Shown: piece after piece, positions 35,601-44,067 of the stretch | Position numbering within the stretch: the first letter of the stretch is position 1 | How the letters are laid out: each line of letters begins with the position of its first letter | NCBI RefSeq assembly: GCF_002929805.1 | Contig: NZ_PJJM01000091.1 | Location: 36,715 to 100,714, forward strand | DNA: 64,000 bases | Source of the DNA: Cryobacterium sp. Y50 | Lineage (GTDB): Bacteria; Actinomycetota; Actinomycetes; Actinomycetales; Microbacteriaceae | Reading direction: 5' to 3' | Notes under the pieces: model-generated | Told to the model about the DNA's origin: nothing | Databases searched by the model: none | What the model saw: the letters and a program-made list of their open reading frames with translations, nothing else | Translations under genes and position numbers: made by a program

Positions 35601-36106
35601 GCATCGTGACGGCCGGCGGCGTCGCTCTCGAGCCAAGCGAGTTCGAACTGACCCTTGAGGCGAACAACGAGGCGGGTGACGGTGCAACCGCCCTGGCCTT
35701 GCTGCCCGGCGGCGGTTTCGCCCTGCTCGCTACCAGCACCACGCCCGAACTCGAGGCCGAGGGTTTTGCCCGCGACCTCATTCGGGCCGTGCAGGACACC
35801 CGCAAGTCGGCCGGTTTTTCGGTGAGCGACCGTATCCGTCTCGATCTGCTGTTTCAGAATGAAGCGGATGCCGACTCCTTCGACCTCGCTCTCGAGGTGA
35901 ACGTTGCGCACGAAACCCTTGCCACGACGTTCACCACCCATCGCCCGTCGCAGGGCGAATTCTCCGCCACTCTGCCGCCCGAGTGGCTCGAAGCGCGCGT
36001 CGGCGCGCCCGTCGAGCACTACGTACGGTTTGAAGCCGATCACTATGTTAATGTGGGCGCCGTCATTGTTGCCGTCGCACGCGTGAATGGAGCAGTCTTT
36101 GTCTGA
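32684..36106 (+). CDS. ileS: Isoleucyl-tRNA synthetase
   Basis: Class I synthetase of 1140 aa that charges tRNA-Ile and edits valine. The HIGH-type motif HYGH is in [15 protein letters not shown] near residue 67, and KMSKS in [14 protein letters not shown] near residue 658. Length and these motifs fit the eukaryote-like IleRS2 group found in actinobacteria, which in other bacteria is associated with mupirocin tolerance. I chose TTG at 32684 because AGGAGA lies 6 nt upstream; open frame further up is T-box sequence. Expression is controlled by the T-box. The 3' end overlaps folC. Confidence 0.96.
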   Translation: MYPKNRNAPDSVSSGAIVPSPNFPALENEVLEFWKNDDTFQASIDQRDGAEEWTFYDGPPFANGLPHYGHLLTGYAKDLFPRFQTMRGKQVHRRFGWDTHGLPAELEAERKLGITDKSQIEEMGLAAFNTVARESVLEYTKDWEEYVTRQARWVDFDNDYKTLDITFMESVIWAFKQLHTKGLAYEGYRVLPYCWRDQTPLSNHELRMDDDVYKMRQDQTVTVTFPLIGTKAEALGLTAVRALAWTTTPWTLPSNMALAVGPDIVYAVVPAGPNGTPDAEVLRESADSTAAAPLGLVEVLGAEYLIAIDLVGNYAKDLGYESAADAVASVSRTVTGTELAGVGYDRLFDYYADTAVWGTEQAWRFVIADYVTTSDGTGIVHQAPAYGEEDQKVCEAAGIPVILSLDDGGKFLSDIPEVAGQLWSDANKPLTALLKANGRLLRQASYEHSYPHCWRCRNPLIYKAVSSWFVRVTDFRPRMVELNQEVNWVPENVKDGQFGKWIGNARDWSISRNRYWGSPIPVWKSDNPDYPRTDVYGSLDELEADFGVRPTDLHRPYIDELIRPNPDDPTGQSTMRRIDDVLDVWFDSGSMPFAQVHYPFENREWFEAHNPADFIVEYIGQTRGWFYLLHVLSTALFDRPAFKNVVSHGIVLGNDGQKMSKSLRNYPDVNEVFDRDGADAMRWFLMSSPVLRGGNLVVTEEGIREAARQVMLPLWSTWYFFSLYANASGTDGTTGYNASWRTDSTDVLDRYLLAKTRDLIVGVTNDLEALDSTVAAARLRDFADVLTNWYVRRSRDRFWGGAAAEATAHEAFDTLYTVLETVCRVTAPLLPLVTERIWQGLTGGRSVHLEDWPDATLFPADEELVTAMDQVRLISSTVLSLRKQAGLRVRLPLTNLTVVTGNTAALSAFVGILRDELNVKTVTLIEFEDDSAAAYGVTSKLVVNARAAGPRLGKQVQQVIKAASAGDWSETDGIVTAGGVALEPSEFELTLEANNEAGDGATALALLPGGGFALLATSTTPELEAEGFARDLIRAVQDTRKSAGFSVSDRIRLDLLFQNEADADSFDLALEVNVAHETLATTFTTHRPSQGEFSATLPPEWLEARVGAPVEHYVRFEADHYVNVGAVIVAVARVNGAVFV

Positions 36107-37556
36107 CCACAACGACATCGAGAACAACGATGCCGAAAGCACCGATTGGAAGAACATCACCGGTCGCGGTGACGACGCTGAGCCGATGAACCAGCCGGCT
36201 CCGCTGGATGCTTTTCGGGAGGCAGGCGACGCCGTGTTCGCCGACCTGCTCCAGCGCGTGGGCGAGGCCCAGCCGCAGCCGCGCCTCGCACCGACGCGTC
36301 GGGCCCTGGAATTCCTCGGCGACCCGCAGACGTCCTATCCGATCATTCACATCACCGGCACGAACGGCAAGACGAGCACGAGCCGTATGGTCGAGAGCAT
36401 CGTGCGCGCCTACGGTCTGCGTACCGGCCTGCTGACCAGTCCGCACCTGGTGCGGCTGAACGAGCGCATCGTCATCGATGGCGAACCGATCAGCGACCAG
36501 ATCCTCGCCGCGAACTGGACCGATATCCAGCCCTACCTGCAACTCGTCGACGGCGAACTTAAAGCCGCCGGCGAAGAACCATTGACCTTCTTCGAGGCAC
36601 TCACCGTGCTGGCCTTCGCTTGCTTCGCTGATGCGCCGGTGGATGTCGCCGTGATCGAGGTCGGCATGGGCGGCGAGTGGGATTCCACCAACGTCGCCGA
36701 CGGCCAGGTTGCCGTGTTCACCCCGATCGCTCTCGATCACACGCTGCGCCTGGGAAATACCGTCGCCGAGATCGCGCGCACCAAGAGTGGAATCATCAAG
36801 CCGGCGGCATTCGTTGTCTCGGCGGCGCAGAGCATCGAGGTGCAGGCCGAACTCGATCGTGCCGCCGAACTGACCGAGTCGACGCTGGCCCGCGAGAATG
36901 AGGGGTTCGAACTGCTCTCGAGCACCGTCGCAGTCGGCGGGCAGGTCATCTCGGTGCGCGGTCTGGCCGGTACCTATAACGAACTGTTCCTGCCGCTCTA
37001 CGGCACGCACCAGGCGCAGAATGCAACAGTGGCCATTGCGGCCGTCGAATCGTTTCTCGGCGCCGGAAATCAGGCTCTCGCCAGCGATCTCCTCGCCGAG
37101 GGCCTGGCGACGGCGACGTCCCCCGGCCGCTTGCAGCTCGTCGGTATCGAACCGACCGTGCTCGTGGACGCCGCGCACAACCCGCACGGCGCCACCGCCC
37201 TCGCCGCGGCCCTCGAGGTTTACTTCGACTTTGACGAAATCGCCGTGGTCGTGGGAGTTCTGGTCGAGAAGGACGCGCAGGGAATCATCGCTGCGCTCGC
37301 GCCGCAGGTCGACCGCTTCTACGTCACTGAGCCGCACTCCGCGCGGGCCGTGCGCATGGACGACCTCGCCGATAATATCGCCGAGTGGACCAGCGAACAG
37401 GTCACCTTCCGCTTCGATGACCTAGCTGGTGCCCTGGAGAGCGCCCGCGAATGGGCAGCCGAGGCACCGAAGCGTGCCGTGCTCGTCACCGGTTCGATCG
37501 TGCTCGTCGGCGACGCGATCACCCTCGCCGCCGCCGGTGAGTGGATGGAGAAGTGA
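36099..37556 (+). CDS. folC: Dihydrofolate synthase / folylpolyglutamate synthase
   Basis: ATP-dependent ligase that adds glutamate to dihydropteroate and folates. The P-loop [13 protein letters not shown] is near residue 87, the Mg/ATP segment [12 protein letters not shown] and the DAAHNPHGA motif lie in the C-terminal half. 485 aa from TTG 36099, which has GGAG 6 nt upstream and overlaps the ileS stop; ATG 36087 is the in-frame alternative without a ribosome binding site. It forms an operon with the DUF4233 gene and ndk. Confidence 0.94.
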   Translation: MSDHNDIENNDAESTDWKNITGRGDDAEPMNQPAPLDAFREAGDAVFADLLQRVGEAQPQPRLAPTRRALEFLGDPQTSYPIIHITGTNGKTSTSRMVESIVRAYGLRTGLLTSPHLVRLNERIVIDGEPISDQILAANWTDIQPYLQLVDGELKAAGEEPLTFFEALTVLAFACFADAPVDVAVIEVGMGGEWDSTNVADGQVAVFTPIALDHTLRLGNTVAEIARTKSGIIKPAAFVVSAAQSIEVQAELDRAAELTESTLARENEGFELLSSTVAVGGQVISVRGLAGTYNELFLPLYGTHQAQNATVAIAAVESFLGAGNQALASDLLAEGLATATSPGRLQLVGIEPTVLVDAAHNPHGATALAAALEVYFDFDEIAVVVGVLVEKDAQGIIAALAPQVDRFYVTEPHSARAVRMDDLADNIAEWTSEQVTFRFDDLAGALESAREWAAEAPKRAVLVTGSIVLVGDAITLAAAGEWMEK

Positions 37557-37930
37557 GCGGTCGCCGCTCGGTCAAGCGGTCGCTCGCAACCATCCTGCTC
37601 GGTTTCGAGACCATCGTCGTCTTTCTGGGCGCCGTCGTCACCCTGGGGCTGGTGTCCGTGGCGACCGAGCCCGGCCCGGTCTCACCGCTCGGTGTGATCA
37701 TCGGCGGCGTACTGCTCTGTGCAGCGATGGTGGCCTTGATCCCATTGCTCCGCTACAGCTGGTCCTACCCGATCGGCTGGGCGCTGCAGGCGATCATTAT
37801 CGCCACCGGGTTCGTCACCCCGGCCATGTTTTTTGTCGGCGCTCTGTTTGCCGCCATGTGGACCTACTGCATGGTCACCGGCTCGCGCATAGATCACACG
37901 CATCGAGATCAACAGAAGGAGATTGAATGA
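37553..37930 (+). CDS. DUF4233 membrane protein
   Basis: A 125-aa protein with four hydrophobic segments, matching DUF4233, a small membrane family that typically sits between folC and ndk in actinobacteria. Function unknown. The GTG at 37553 overlaps the folC stop (GTGA) and has GGAGA upstream within folC; its own stop overlaps the ndk ATG. Confidence 0.88.
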   Translation: MSGRRSVKRSLATILLGFETIVVFLGAVVTLGLVSVATEPGPVSPLGVIIGGVLLCAAMVALIPLLRYSWSYPIGWALQAIIIATGFVTPAMFFVGALFAAMWTYCMVTGSRIDHTHRDQQKEIE

Positions 37931-38349
37931 ACACCCCGATTGAAGAAACCCTCGTTTTGGTCAAGCCCGACGGCGTCGCCCGTAACCTGACCGGCGAAAT
38001 TTTGCGCCGCATCGAGGCCAAGGGATACTCCCTGGTCGACGTCAAGCTCGTCGAACCGGACCGCTCACTGCTCGCAGCGCACTACGCCGAGCACGCGGGC
38101 AAGCCGTTCTACGAGCCCCTCGTCGAATTCATGGAGAGCGGCCCCATCGTCGCGTTCCGTGTTGCCGGCAATCGCGTCATCGAGGGCTTCCGCGCCCTGG
38201 CCGGAACCACAGACCCCACGACTGCCGCTCCGGGCACCATTCGCGGTGACCTCGGCCGCGACTGGGGGTCCAAGGTTCAGCAGAACCTCGTGCACGGCTC
38301 CGATTCGCCCGAATCCGCAGCCCGCGAACTTGCGCTCTGGTTCGACTGA
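37927..38349 (+). CDS. ndk: Nucleoside diphosphate kinase
   Basis: Transfers the gamma phosphate from ATP to nucleoside diphosphates via a phosphohistidine. 140 aa, the usual length. N-terminal EETLVLVKPDGVARNL and the active-site histidine in QNLVHGSDSPESA are diagnostic. It is translationally coupled to the DUF4233 gene (ATGA). A long hairpin follows. Confidence 0.97.
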   Translation: MNTPIEETLVLVKPDGVARNLTGEILRRIEAKGYSLVDVKLVEPDRSLLAAHYAEHAGKPFYEPLVEFMESGPIVAFRVAGNRVIEGFRALAGTTDPTTAAPGTIRGDLGRDWGSKVQQNLVHGSDSPESAARELALWFD

Positions 38350-38364
38350 GAGCATTTTCGGCCT

Positions 38365-38406
38365 GCGCGGGACTTGCGCCGCTGCGCGGAGGCGCAACTC
38401 CCGCGC
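38365..38406. terminator. Bidirectional hairpin between ndk and the VKOR gene
   Basis: Arms GCGCGGGA/TCCCGCGC (8 bp), a C/C mismatch, then TTGCGCC/GGCGCAA (7 bp) with a 10-nt loop. It lies between convergent genes; the T tract is poor. Confidence 0.7.
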
Positions 38407-38412
38407 GACGCG

Positions 38413-39012
38413 TTAGAGGCGGTTCAGCACGTCCATGTTGACCTGGGCGACGAGGAAGAACGCGATATAGCAGACGATCGTGATGACGAACATCCACGAA
38501 TAAGCCCCGGCAGCCGCGCGGCGAACGGATGCCCCACCCGGCAGGTTGCCGACCTTGAAGTTGTACAGCGTCACGGCTAAAAAGACCGGAATGGTCACCG
38601 CCCAGGTCACCATGCACCACGGGCAGAGTACGTCGAGCACGAAGATGCTCTCGCCGATCAGCCAGATCACGAAGATCATCGCGCCGAGAACTCCGATGTT
38701 GAGACCGACCCAGAACCAGCGGACGAGGCGGGCGCCAGCGAGGATGACCACGCCGATCGTGATCATGACGCTCCAGGCGGCCAGCCCGATCAGCGAATTG
38801 GGAAAGCCCAGAATGGCTCCCTGGGGCGAGGACAGATTCGTCGCGCAGCCGATCAACACACTGAAGCTGCAGCTGAGCTGCGCATTGGGATCCTCCAGCA
38901 GGTGGATCTTGTCCAGCGTGAGAGCGAATGCAGCGGCAAACGCGATAATTCCGGCGATGATCAGGAAAAAGGCCAGCCCGGTTGGACGGTGATAACGCTC
39001 TGTCTGTGGCAC
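38413..39012 (-). CDS. Vitamin K epoxide reductase (VKOR) family membrane protein
   Basis: A 199-aa protein with about five hydrophobic segments. The four redox cysteines of bacterial VKOR are present: a loop pair (C-7x-C in CSFSVLIGC) and the CPWC active site in VLCPWCMVTW. The family re-oxidises DsbA-type proteins using menaquinone in actinobacteria. The GTG at 39012 lies 7 nt after a CATAAT box on the same strand; upstream in-frame starts would extend into sequence with no membrane-protein character. No DsbA partner is fused or adjacent. Confidence 0.88.
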   Translation of the reverse strand: MPQTERYHRPTGLAFFLIIAGIIAFAAAFALTLDKIHLLEDPNAQLSCSFSVLIGCATNLSSPQGAILGFPNSLIGLAAWSVMITIGVVILAGARLVRWFWVGLNIGVLGAMIFVIWLIGESIFVLDVLCPWCMVTWAVTIPVFLAVTLYNFKVGNLPGGASVRRAAAGAYSWMFVITIVCYIAFFLVAQVNMDVLNRL

Positions 39013-39019
39013 GCTTGTG

Positions 39020-39025
39020 ATTATG
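39020..39025 (-). promoter_or_regulatory. -10 hexamer CATAAT of the VKOR gene, probably leaderless
   Basis: CATAAT (minus strand) followed by 7 nt and then GTG at 39012. No ribosome binding site. Confidence 0.45.
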
Positions 39026-39060
39026 CCACCCGCACGGCGTGGCTTTGTGCGATTGCATGC

Positions 39061-39327
39061 GATAATCATTGGTAGTCGTTGAGCCGCGCTCAAGCAGACG
39101 CCACAGTGCTTAACGAGTACAGAGCTTAATGGGCAATAGTCGCCCAGTAGAAGGGTCCCACGACCCGCAGTATTAGCAGCCAGAGCACAGGTCCCCGAAT
39201 TTACACCGGGGGTCAAAGCCGGGTGCAGCAGTAAAAGATTCGCGGGGATTTCACGCAGGTGAAGACCTCGCACGAGAGACTAACCGGTGGATGGCGCGGT
39301 CATTCACAGCGGTCAAGGAGCGCACCA
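39061..39327 (+). promoter_or_regulatory. Long leader of the RNase E/G gene
   Basis: A GATAAT box at 39061-39066 predicts a transcript start near 39073 and a leader of about 255 nt. Several GC-rich inverted segments occur, for example GGGC...GCCC near 39131-39145 and GGTCCCC facing GGGGGTC near 39190-39214. I could not match it to a known riboswitch. RNase E genes in other bacteria have long leaders used for autoregulation. Confidence 0.4.
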
Positions 39328-42216
39328 GTGATGGTGGAAGACAACGAAAACAAAAAACGCAAGAGCCTGTTCGGCACTCGCAAGTCAACCCGGAAGGCGC
39401 CGGTCACTGTGCCGACCGCTGCGCCAGCAGTCGAAGCGCCCGTCATCGAAGCGCCCGCAATGCCGCCGGAGCCTCCGATTACCAAGGTGGCCATCGCCGA
39501 GTACAACAACGTCACCGGAGCACAGCAGATGACCGACTCCAGCCCAGACACCGCCAGCGCCGACAAGACAGACGACCAGAAGGACGACCAGGCCACAGCC
39601 CCGGTTCGACCGTCGTTCTCCCTGCTGTTCCAGGCGCCGGAGATTCTGCCGTTGTCGGCGCGCACCGGTATCCGCTCGTCCCAGCAGCAATCGCACCAGG
39701 AGCTGCACGAGCGAGATGACGACGAAGAAGAAGAGGCCACGACGGTTCGTCGTCGGGCCCGTCGTCGCACCGGCGACGAGAACCGTTCGGGCAGCGATGA
39801 CCCCGCCAATACCGTCGTCAAGGTGCGTGCACCGCGCGAACCCGAACTCATCACCGAACCCCAGCGCATCAAGGGGTCCACCCGGCTGGAAGCAAAGAAG
39901 CAGCGTCGCCGTGACGGCCGTGACGCCGGTCGCCGTCGCCCGGTCATCACCGAGGCCGAGTTCCTCGCCCGCCGCGAGTCCGTCGACCGCCTCATGGTCG
40001 TGCGCGCCAAGCACAACAAGATCCAGATCGGTGTGCTCGAGGACGGCGTGCTGGTCGAGCACTACGTTGCCAAGAACCAGGACGCCTCGCTCATCGGCAA
40101 CGTCTACCTCGGCCGGGTGCAGAACGTGCTCCCCAGTATGGAAGCCGCCTTCGTCGACATCGGACGCGGCCGTAACGCCGTGCTCTACTCCGGTGAAGTC
40201 GACTGGGACGCCGCCGCCGAGAACTCCGGCAGCAGCAACCAGGCCCGCCGCATCGAGCTCGCGCTCAAGCCCGGCGACAAGGTTCTCGTACAGGTCACCA
40301 AGGACCCGATCGGCCACAAGGGTGCCCGCCTCACCAGCCAGGTTTCGCTGCCCGGCCGCTACCTGGTCTACGTGCCCAACGGGTCGATGAACGGCATCAG
40401 CCGCAAGCTCCCAGACACCGAGCGGGTCCGTTTGAAGAAGATTCTCAAGGAGGTTCTGCCCGACAACGTGGGCGTCATCGTGCGCACCGCCGCCGAAGGG
40501 GCCACCGACGAGCAACTCACCGTCGACGTCGATCGGCTGCGCCTGCAGTGGGCGAACATCGCCGAGCAGGTCGAGTCGGCCCAGGCGCCCGCCGAGCTGC
40601 ACAGCGAGCCCGACCTGCTGGTCAAGATCGTGCGTGACGTCTTCAATGAAGATTTTCAGCGGATGGTCGTGGCTGGACCCGACGTGCGCTCGACAATTGA
40701 GAACTATCTCAGCCAAGTCGCCCCCGACCTGCTCGAGCGCGTGGAAACCTACGAGGGCGAGGTCGATGCCTTCGACGAGTACCGCATCTCGGAGCAGATC
40801 GAAAAGGCCCTAGACCGCAAGGTCTGGCTGCCGTCCGGGGGATCCCTCGTGATCGACCGAACCGAAGCCATGACCGTCGTCGACGTCAACACCGGCAAAT
40901 TCGTCGGCAGCGGCGGCAACCTCGAAGAGACTGTCACCAAAAACAACCTCGAAGCGGCCGAAGAAATCGTGCGCCAGCTGCGCCTGCGCGACATCGGCGG
41001 CATCATCGTCGTCGACTTCATCGACATGGTGCTCGAAAGCAACCGCGACCTCGTGTCGCGTCGTCTGATAGAATGCCTCAGCCGGGACCGCACCAAGCAC
41101 CAGGTGGCCGAGGTCACCTCGCTCGGACTCGTGCAGATGACCCGCAAGAAGCTCGGCCTCGGGCTGCTCGAATCGTTCAGCGAGAACTGTGAGTCCTGCG
41201 CCGGCCGCGGCATCATCGTGCACCACGACACGGTCATCAAGCACCGCCAGACCGCGCAGCCGCCGCAGGAACGACGCCCGCGCGCCAAGAGCGGAAGCAA
41301 CGGGGGCACGACCAACGGTGACAGCGCGCACAACTCTGGCCAGCGTGACGGTTCCAACCGCGACCAGCACGCGGGTTCAAATTCATCGTCCGACGCTTCC
41401 AAGAACGGGCCGGGCACGCACGGCATAACCGAGGACGCCAAGCATGCCCTCGCGTTGATCGCCGCCCGCACCATTACCCGCACCGGTTCCATCGCCATTG
41501 TGACCGCGCCGGATGCTGCCGCAGCTGCGTTCCCGCAGGTTGGCATCGAGCCAGCCGGTACCGAACAGACAGCGATGGATCAGTCGACCGCCGACTTGGC
41601 GCAGACTGAGCAGATCAGCACCGATTCGATCAGTACAGAACCGGCCGAACCGACGACAGGCACCGAGCGTTCGCGTGGTCGCCAGTCGCGCTCGCGTGGC
41701 CAGGGTGGGCGCGGCCAGCAGTCGCGATCCGAACAGGCACGCGCCCGCCAGGCAGAGCAGGCCGGCACAGCTCAGGCGAACACCGTGCAGACCGAGCAAG
41801 CGGCATCCGCTGCCCCGGCCGCTGAGACGGCACTCGTGGCAACACCCGAGCCGGCAGTGGAGTCCGTAGCCGCGGAAGCAGCACCGCGCAGCCGCCGCGG
41901 TCGCAGCAACCTAGCAGCCGGTGCGCCGGCTGTGCAAACGCCCTCGCCCGAGCAGTCGGAGTCCCTCGACATTCTCGACATCCCGGTGAAGAAGTCCACC
42001 CGCAACACGCGGCGCCCCAGCAAGCAGGTCACTGACCAGCTGTTGGACTCCGTACTGGACTCCCTGCCCGAGCCGAAACTGCCCGGCCAGGGACGTGCCC
42101 GCAGCCGTCGCGTCACAACCGCCGGTGGTTCCACCGGACAGGCCATCCTGACCGCGACCGGTGCGGCTCCGGTCGCGTCGGCCACCAGTACGAGCCAGCC
42201 GGCAACGGGCGAGTAG
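39328..42216 (+). CDS. rne: Ribonuclease E/G
   Basis: Endoribonuclease that starts mRNA decay and rRNA/tRNA maturation. About 962 aa. A disordered acidic and basic N-terminal extension of about 220 residues precedes the S1 domain (HNKIQIGVLEDGVLVEHYV, IGNVYLGRV) and the catalytic core with DRTEAMTVVDVNTGKFVG and VVDFIDM, whose aspartates bind Mg. CESCAGRG is the zinc-link. The C-terminal 270 residues are low-complexity Gln/Arg/Ala, as in actinobacterial RNase E. GTG 39328 has AGGAG 7 nt upstream; ATG 39331 is the alternative. Confidence 0.95.
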   Translation: MMVEDNENKKRKSLFGTRKSTRKAPVTVPTAAPAVEAPVIEAPAMPPEPPITKVAIAEYNNVTGAQQMTDSSPDTASADKTDDQKDDQATAPVRPSFSLLFQAPEILPLSARTGIRSSQQQSHQELHERDDDEEEEATTVRRRARRRTGDENRSGSDDPANTVVKVRAPREPELITEPQRIKGSTRLEAKKQRRRDGRDAGRRRPVITEAEFLARRESVDRLMVVRAKHNKIQIGVLEDGVLVEHYVAKNQDASLIGNVYLGRVQNVLPSMEAAFVDIGRGRNAVLYSGEVDWDAAAENSGSSNQARRIELALKPGDKVLVQVTKDPIGHKGARLTSQVSLPGRYLVYVPNGSMNGISRKLPDTERVRLKKILKEVLPDNVGVIVRTAAEGATDEQLTVDVDRLRLQWANIAEQVESAQAPAELHSEPDLLVKIVRDVFNEDFQRMVVAGPDVRSTIENYLSQVAPDLLERVETYEGEVDAFDEYRISEQIEKALDRKVWLPSGGSLVIDRTEAMTVVDVNTGKFVGSGGNLEETVTKNNLEAAEEIVRQLRLRDIGGIIVVDFIDMVLESNRDLVSRRLIECLSRDRTKHQVAEVTSLGLVQMTRKKLGLGLLESFSENCESCAGRGIIVHHDTVIKHRQTAQPPQERRPRAKSGSNGGTTNGDSAHNSGQRDGSNRDQHAGSNSSSDASKNGPGTHGITEDAKHALALIAARTITRTGSIAIVTAPDAAAAAFPQVGIEPAGTEQTAMDQSTADLAQTEQISTDSISTEPAEPTTGTERSRGRQSRSRGQGGRGQQSRSEQARARQAEQAGTAQANTVQTEQAASAAPAAETALVATPEPAVESVAAEAAPRSRRGRSNLAAGAPAVQTPSPEQSESLDILDIPVKKSTRNTRRPSKQVTDQLLDSVLDSLPEPKLPGQGRARSRRVTTAGGSTGQAILTATGAAPVASATSTSQPATGE

Positions 42217-42299
42217 GTCCCGAGAAAAGTTAGACGGTAACGCAAATCGGCGGGCAGCTCCCTCTCCTGCGGCGATGGCACTTCGGCCTCACTGCAGGG

Positions 42300-43298
42300 G
42301 TGTTGGTGGTGCTCGCCGTTTTCGTCGTGCGGGCCCTGTCGCCGGCCTTCGTCGACGAGCAGTTGAGCGGTTTCTCGCTACCGGACCGAGTGCAGGACAC
42401 CCTGACCCTCGCGATCAGCGTCATCATCGAGTCGGTGCCGTTCGTTTTTCTGGGTATTCTGCTGTCCGCGGTCGTGCAGGTCTGGCTGCCGCACGGCGTG
42501 CTTGCCCGGCATCTGCCGCGCAACCCCGTACTGCGGCGGGCGTCGATCTCGCTGCTTGGCATGTTCTTTCCGGTCTGCGAGTGCGGCAATGTTCCGCTCG
42601 CTCGCGGATTCATGGTCGGTGGGTTCACCGTCTCCGAATCGATCACCTTTCTGCTCGCCGCGCCCATTCTGAATCCGATCACCATCATCACCACCCACCA
42701 GGCGTTCGGCTGGGACGGTCACATCCTGGTGGCCCGGCTGCTCGGCGGGTTCCTTATCGCCAATGTCGTCGGCTGGCTGTTCAGCAAGCACCCGGACCCG
42801 CAAAGTCTGCTGACGACGAAGTTCGCGGCGGCCTGTGCTGTCGGTTCCACTAGCGGGCACGATGCTCAGGAGCACAGCCATGAGCATGCCAGGGAGAGCC
42901 GGTTCAGCCGAACCACCGAAATCTTCATTCGCGAGACCTCGGTCATCATGCCGGCCCTGTTCATCGGATCGGCCGTGGCCGCCCTTACCCAGGTGTTCGT
43001 GCCGCGCTCGGTGCTGCTGGCCCTCGGCAGCAATCCGGTCTGGTCCGTGCTGGCCATGATGGCCCTGGCCTTCATCGTGGCAGTCTGTTCCAACGTCGAC
43101 GCCTTTTTCGTGCTGTCCTTTGGCAGCACTTTTCTCCCCGGTGGCATCGTGGCTTTTCTCGTCTTCGGTGCCCTGATCGACGTGAAGATGCTGGCTCTGA
43201 TGCGCACGACGTTCACGAGCCGCACCCTCGTGCAGATCACCGTCGTGGTGGGTCTGATGAGTGCGGCGCTTGGACTGTTGGTGAACTATGCGGCGTAG
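42300..43298 (+). CDS. UPF0718 (DUF318) permease
   Basis: Membrane permease of at least 332 aa with about eight helices. The family motif FPVCECGNVPLARGFMVGG and the second ASN-type motif AVCSNVDAFFVLSFG are present, with a His-rich loop (SGHDAQEHSHEHA) between halves. Relatives move metals or arsenic species. The start is unclear: coding sequence in frame extends back to the TAG at 42231, yet no ATG, GTG or TTG occurs before GTG 42300, which would clip the first helix. Paired with the TIGR03943 gene, which it overlaps by 11 nt. Confidence 0.85.
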   Translation: MLVVLAVFVVRALSPAFVDEQLSGFSLPDRVQDTLTLAISVIIESVPFVFLGILLSAVVQVWLPHGVLARHLPRNPVLRRASISLLGMFFPVCECGNVPLARGFMVGGFTVSESITFLLAAPILNPITIITTHQAFGWDGHILVARLLGGFLIANVVGWLFSKHPDPQSLLTTKFAAACAVGSTSGHDAQEHSHEHARESRFSRTTEIFIRETSVIMPALFIGSAVAALTQVFVPRSVLLALGSNPVWSVLAMMALAFIVAVCSNVDAFFVLSFGSTFLPGGIVAFLVFGALIDVKMLALMRTTFTSRTLVQITVVVGLMSAALGLLVNYAA

Positions 43299-44067
43299 CC
43301 AAATTTCGGGCGGAAGTCAGGTTCTGCGCTATTGGGCTGAGCGGTGGCAGGGGGTTGTGCTCAGCCTCGTCGTCGTTGTGGCGACCTTGTGGCTCGGCCT
43401 GAGCGGTCAGCTCGGGCTGTATATCCACCCGCGCTACTTCGTCTTCACGATCGCGATGGCGCTCGTCGGGCTCGTGCTGGTGAGCGCCGGTTTCGCGCGC
43501 CGTCGCCACTTCGCGGTGGAACGCACCGGCCGGGTGGAAACGACCCTGACCGGTGTGGGTGTCGTGCTGCTGCTCGTCATGGGTGTCGCCATGGTCGTGG
43601 TGCCGCCAACCACACTGACGAGCGCAACCGCTACCCAGCGCGAGGTGAACTCCGGCGGACTCGGCACCGATGATGATGCCGAGCAGGCCGCTGCACTCAT
43701 CGGTACGGGCGATTTCGAGCAGCTGAGCGTGCGGGAATGGGTGTCGTTGCTCGCGCAATCATCCGACCCAGCGTTTTACTCCGATAAAACCGCACAGGTC
43801 ACCGGGTTTGTGACCCCCGATTCCAATGATCCGGAGAACGTGTTCTACGTTGCCCGGTTCGTCGTGACTTGCTGCGCAGTCGATGCCCAGCCGATCGGCG
43901 TCCCGGTCTATCTGCCCGGCTGGCAGGACGAGTACGAGGTCGATGACTGGGTGCAGGTCACTGGTCGTTTCGACCTGAACGCGAGCGCCGCGGCAAGCGA
44001 CGCCCTCGCAATCACGCCGGTCGAAATTCTACCCGTTGACCAGCCGAATGATCCCTATGTCTACTGA
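43288..44067 (+). CDS. TIGR03943 family protein (partner of UPF0718 permease)
   Basis: A 259-aa protein: two N-terminal hydrophobic regions plus one near residue 95, then an extracytoplasmic domain with the conserved VVTCCAVDAQPIGVPV (cysteine pair) and VQVTGRF. TIGR03943/DUF1980 proteins are almost always encoded next to a UPF0718 permease, as here. B. subtilis YcgQ/YcgR is the same pair. Joint metal-related transport is inferred. Confidence 0.88.
   Translation: MRRSQISGGSQVLRYWAERWQGVVLSLVVVVATLWLGLSGQLGLYIHPRYFVFTIAMALVGLVLVSAGFARRRHFAVERTGRVETTLTGVGVVLLLVMGVAMVVVPPTTLTSATATQREVNSGGLGTDDDAEQAAALIGTGDFEQLSVREWVSLLAQSSDPAFYSDKTAQVTGFVTPDSNDPENVFYVARFVVTCCAVDAQPIGVPVYLPGWQDEYEVDDWVQVTGRFDLNASAAASDALAITPVEILPVDQPNDPYVY

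Noticed and set aside
36087..36098. ATG 36087 as the folC start
   Set aside because: It has no ribosome binding site; TTG 36099 has GGAG 6 nt upstream. I keep the ATG as an alternative.
39190..39260. c-di-AMP (ydaO-type) riboswitch in the rne leader
   Set aside because: The CGGGGG and GGGTG elements are suggestive, but order and spacing do not match the ydaO core as I know it.
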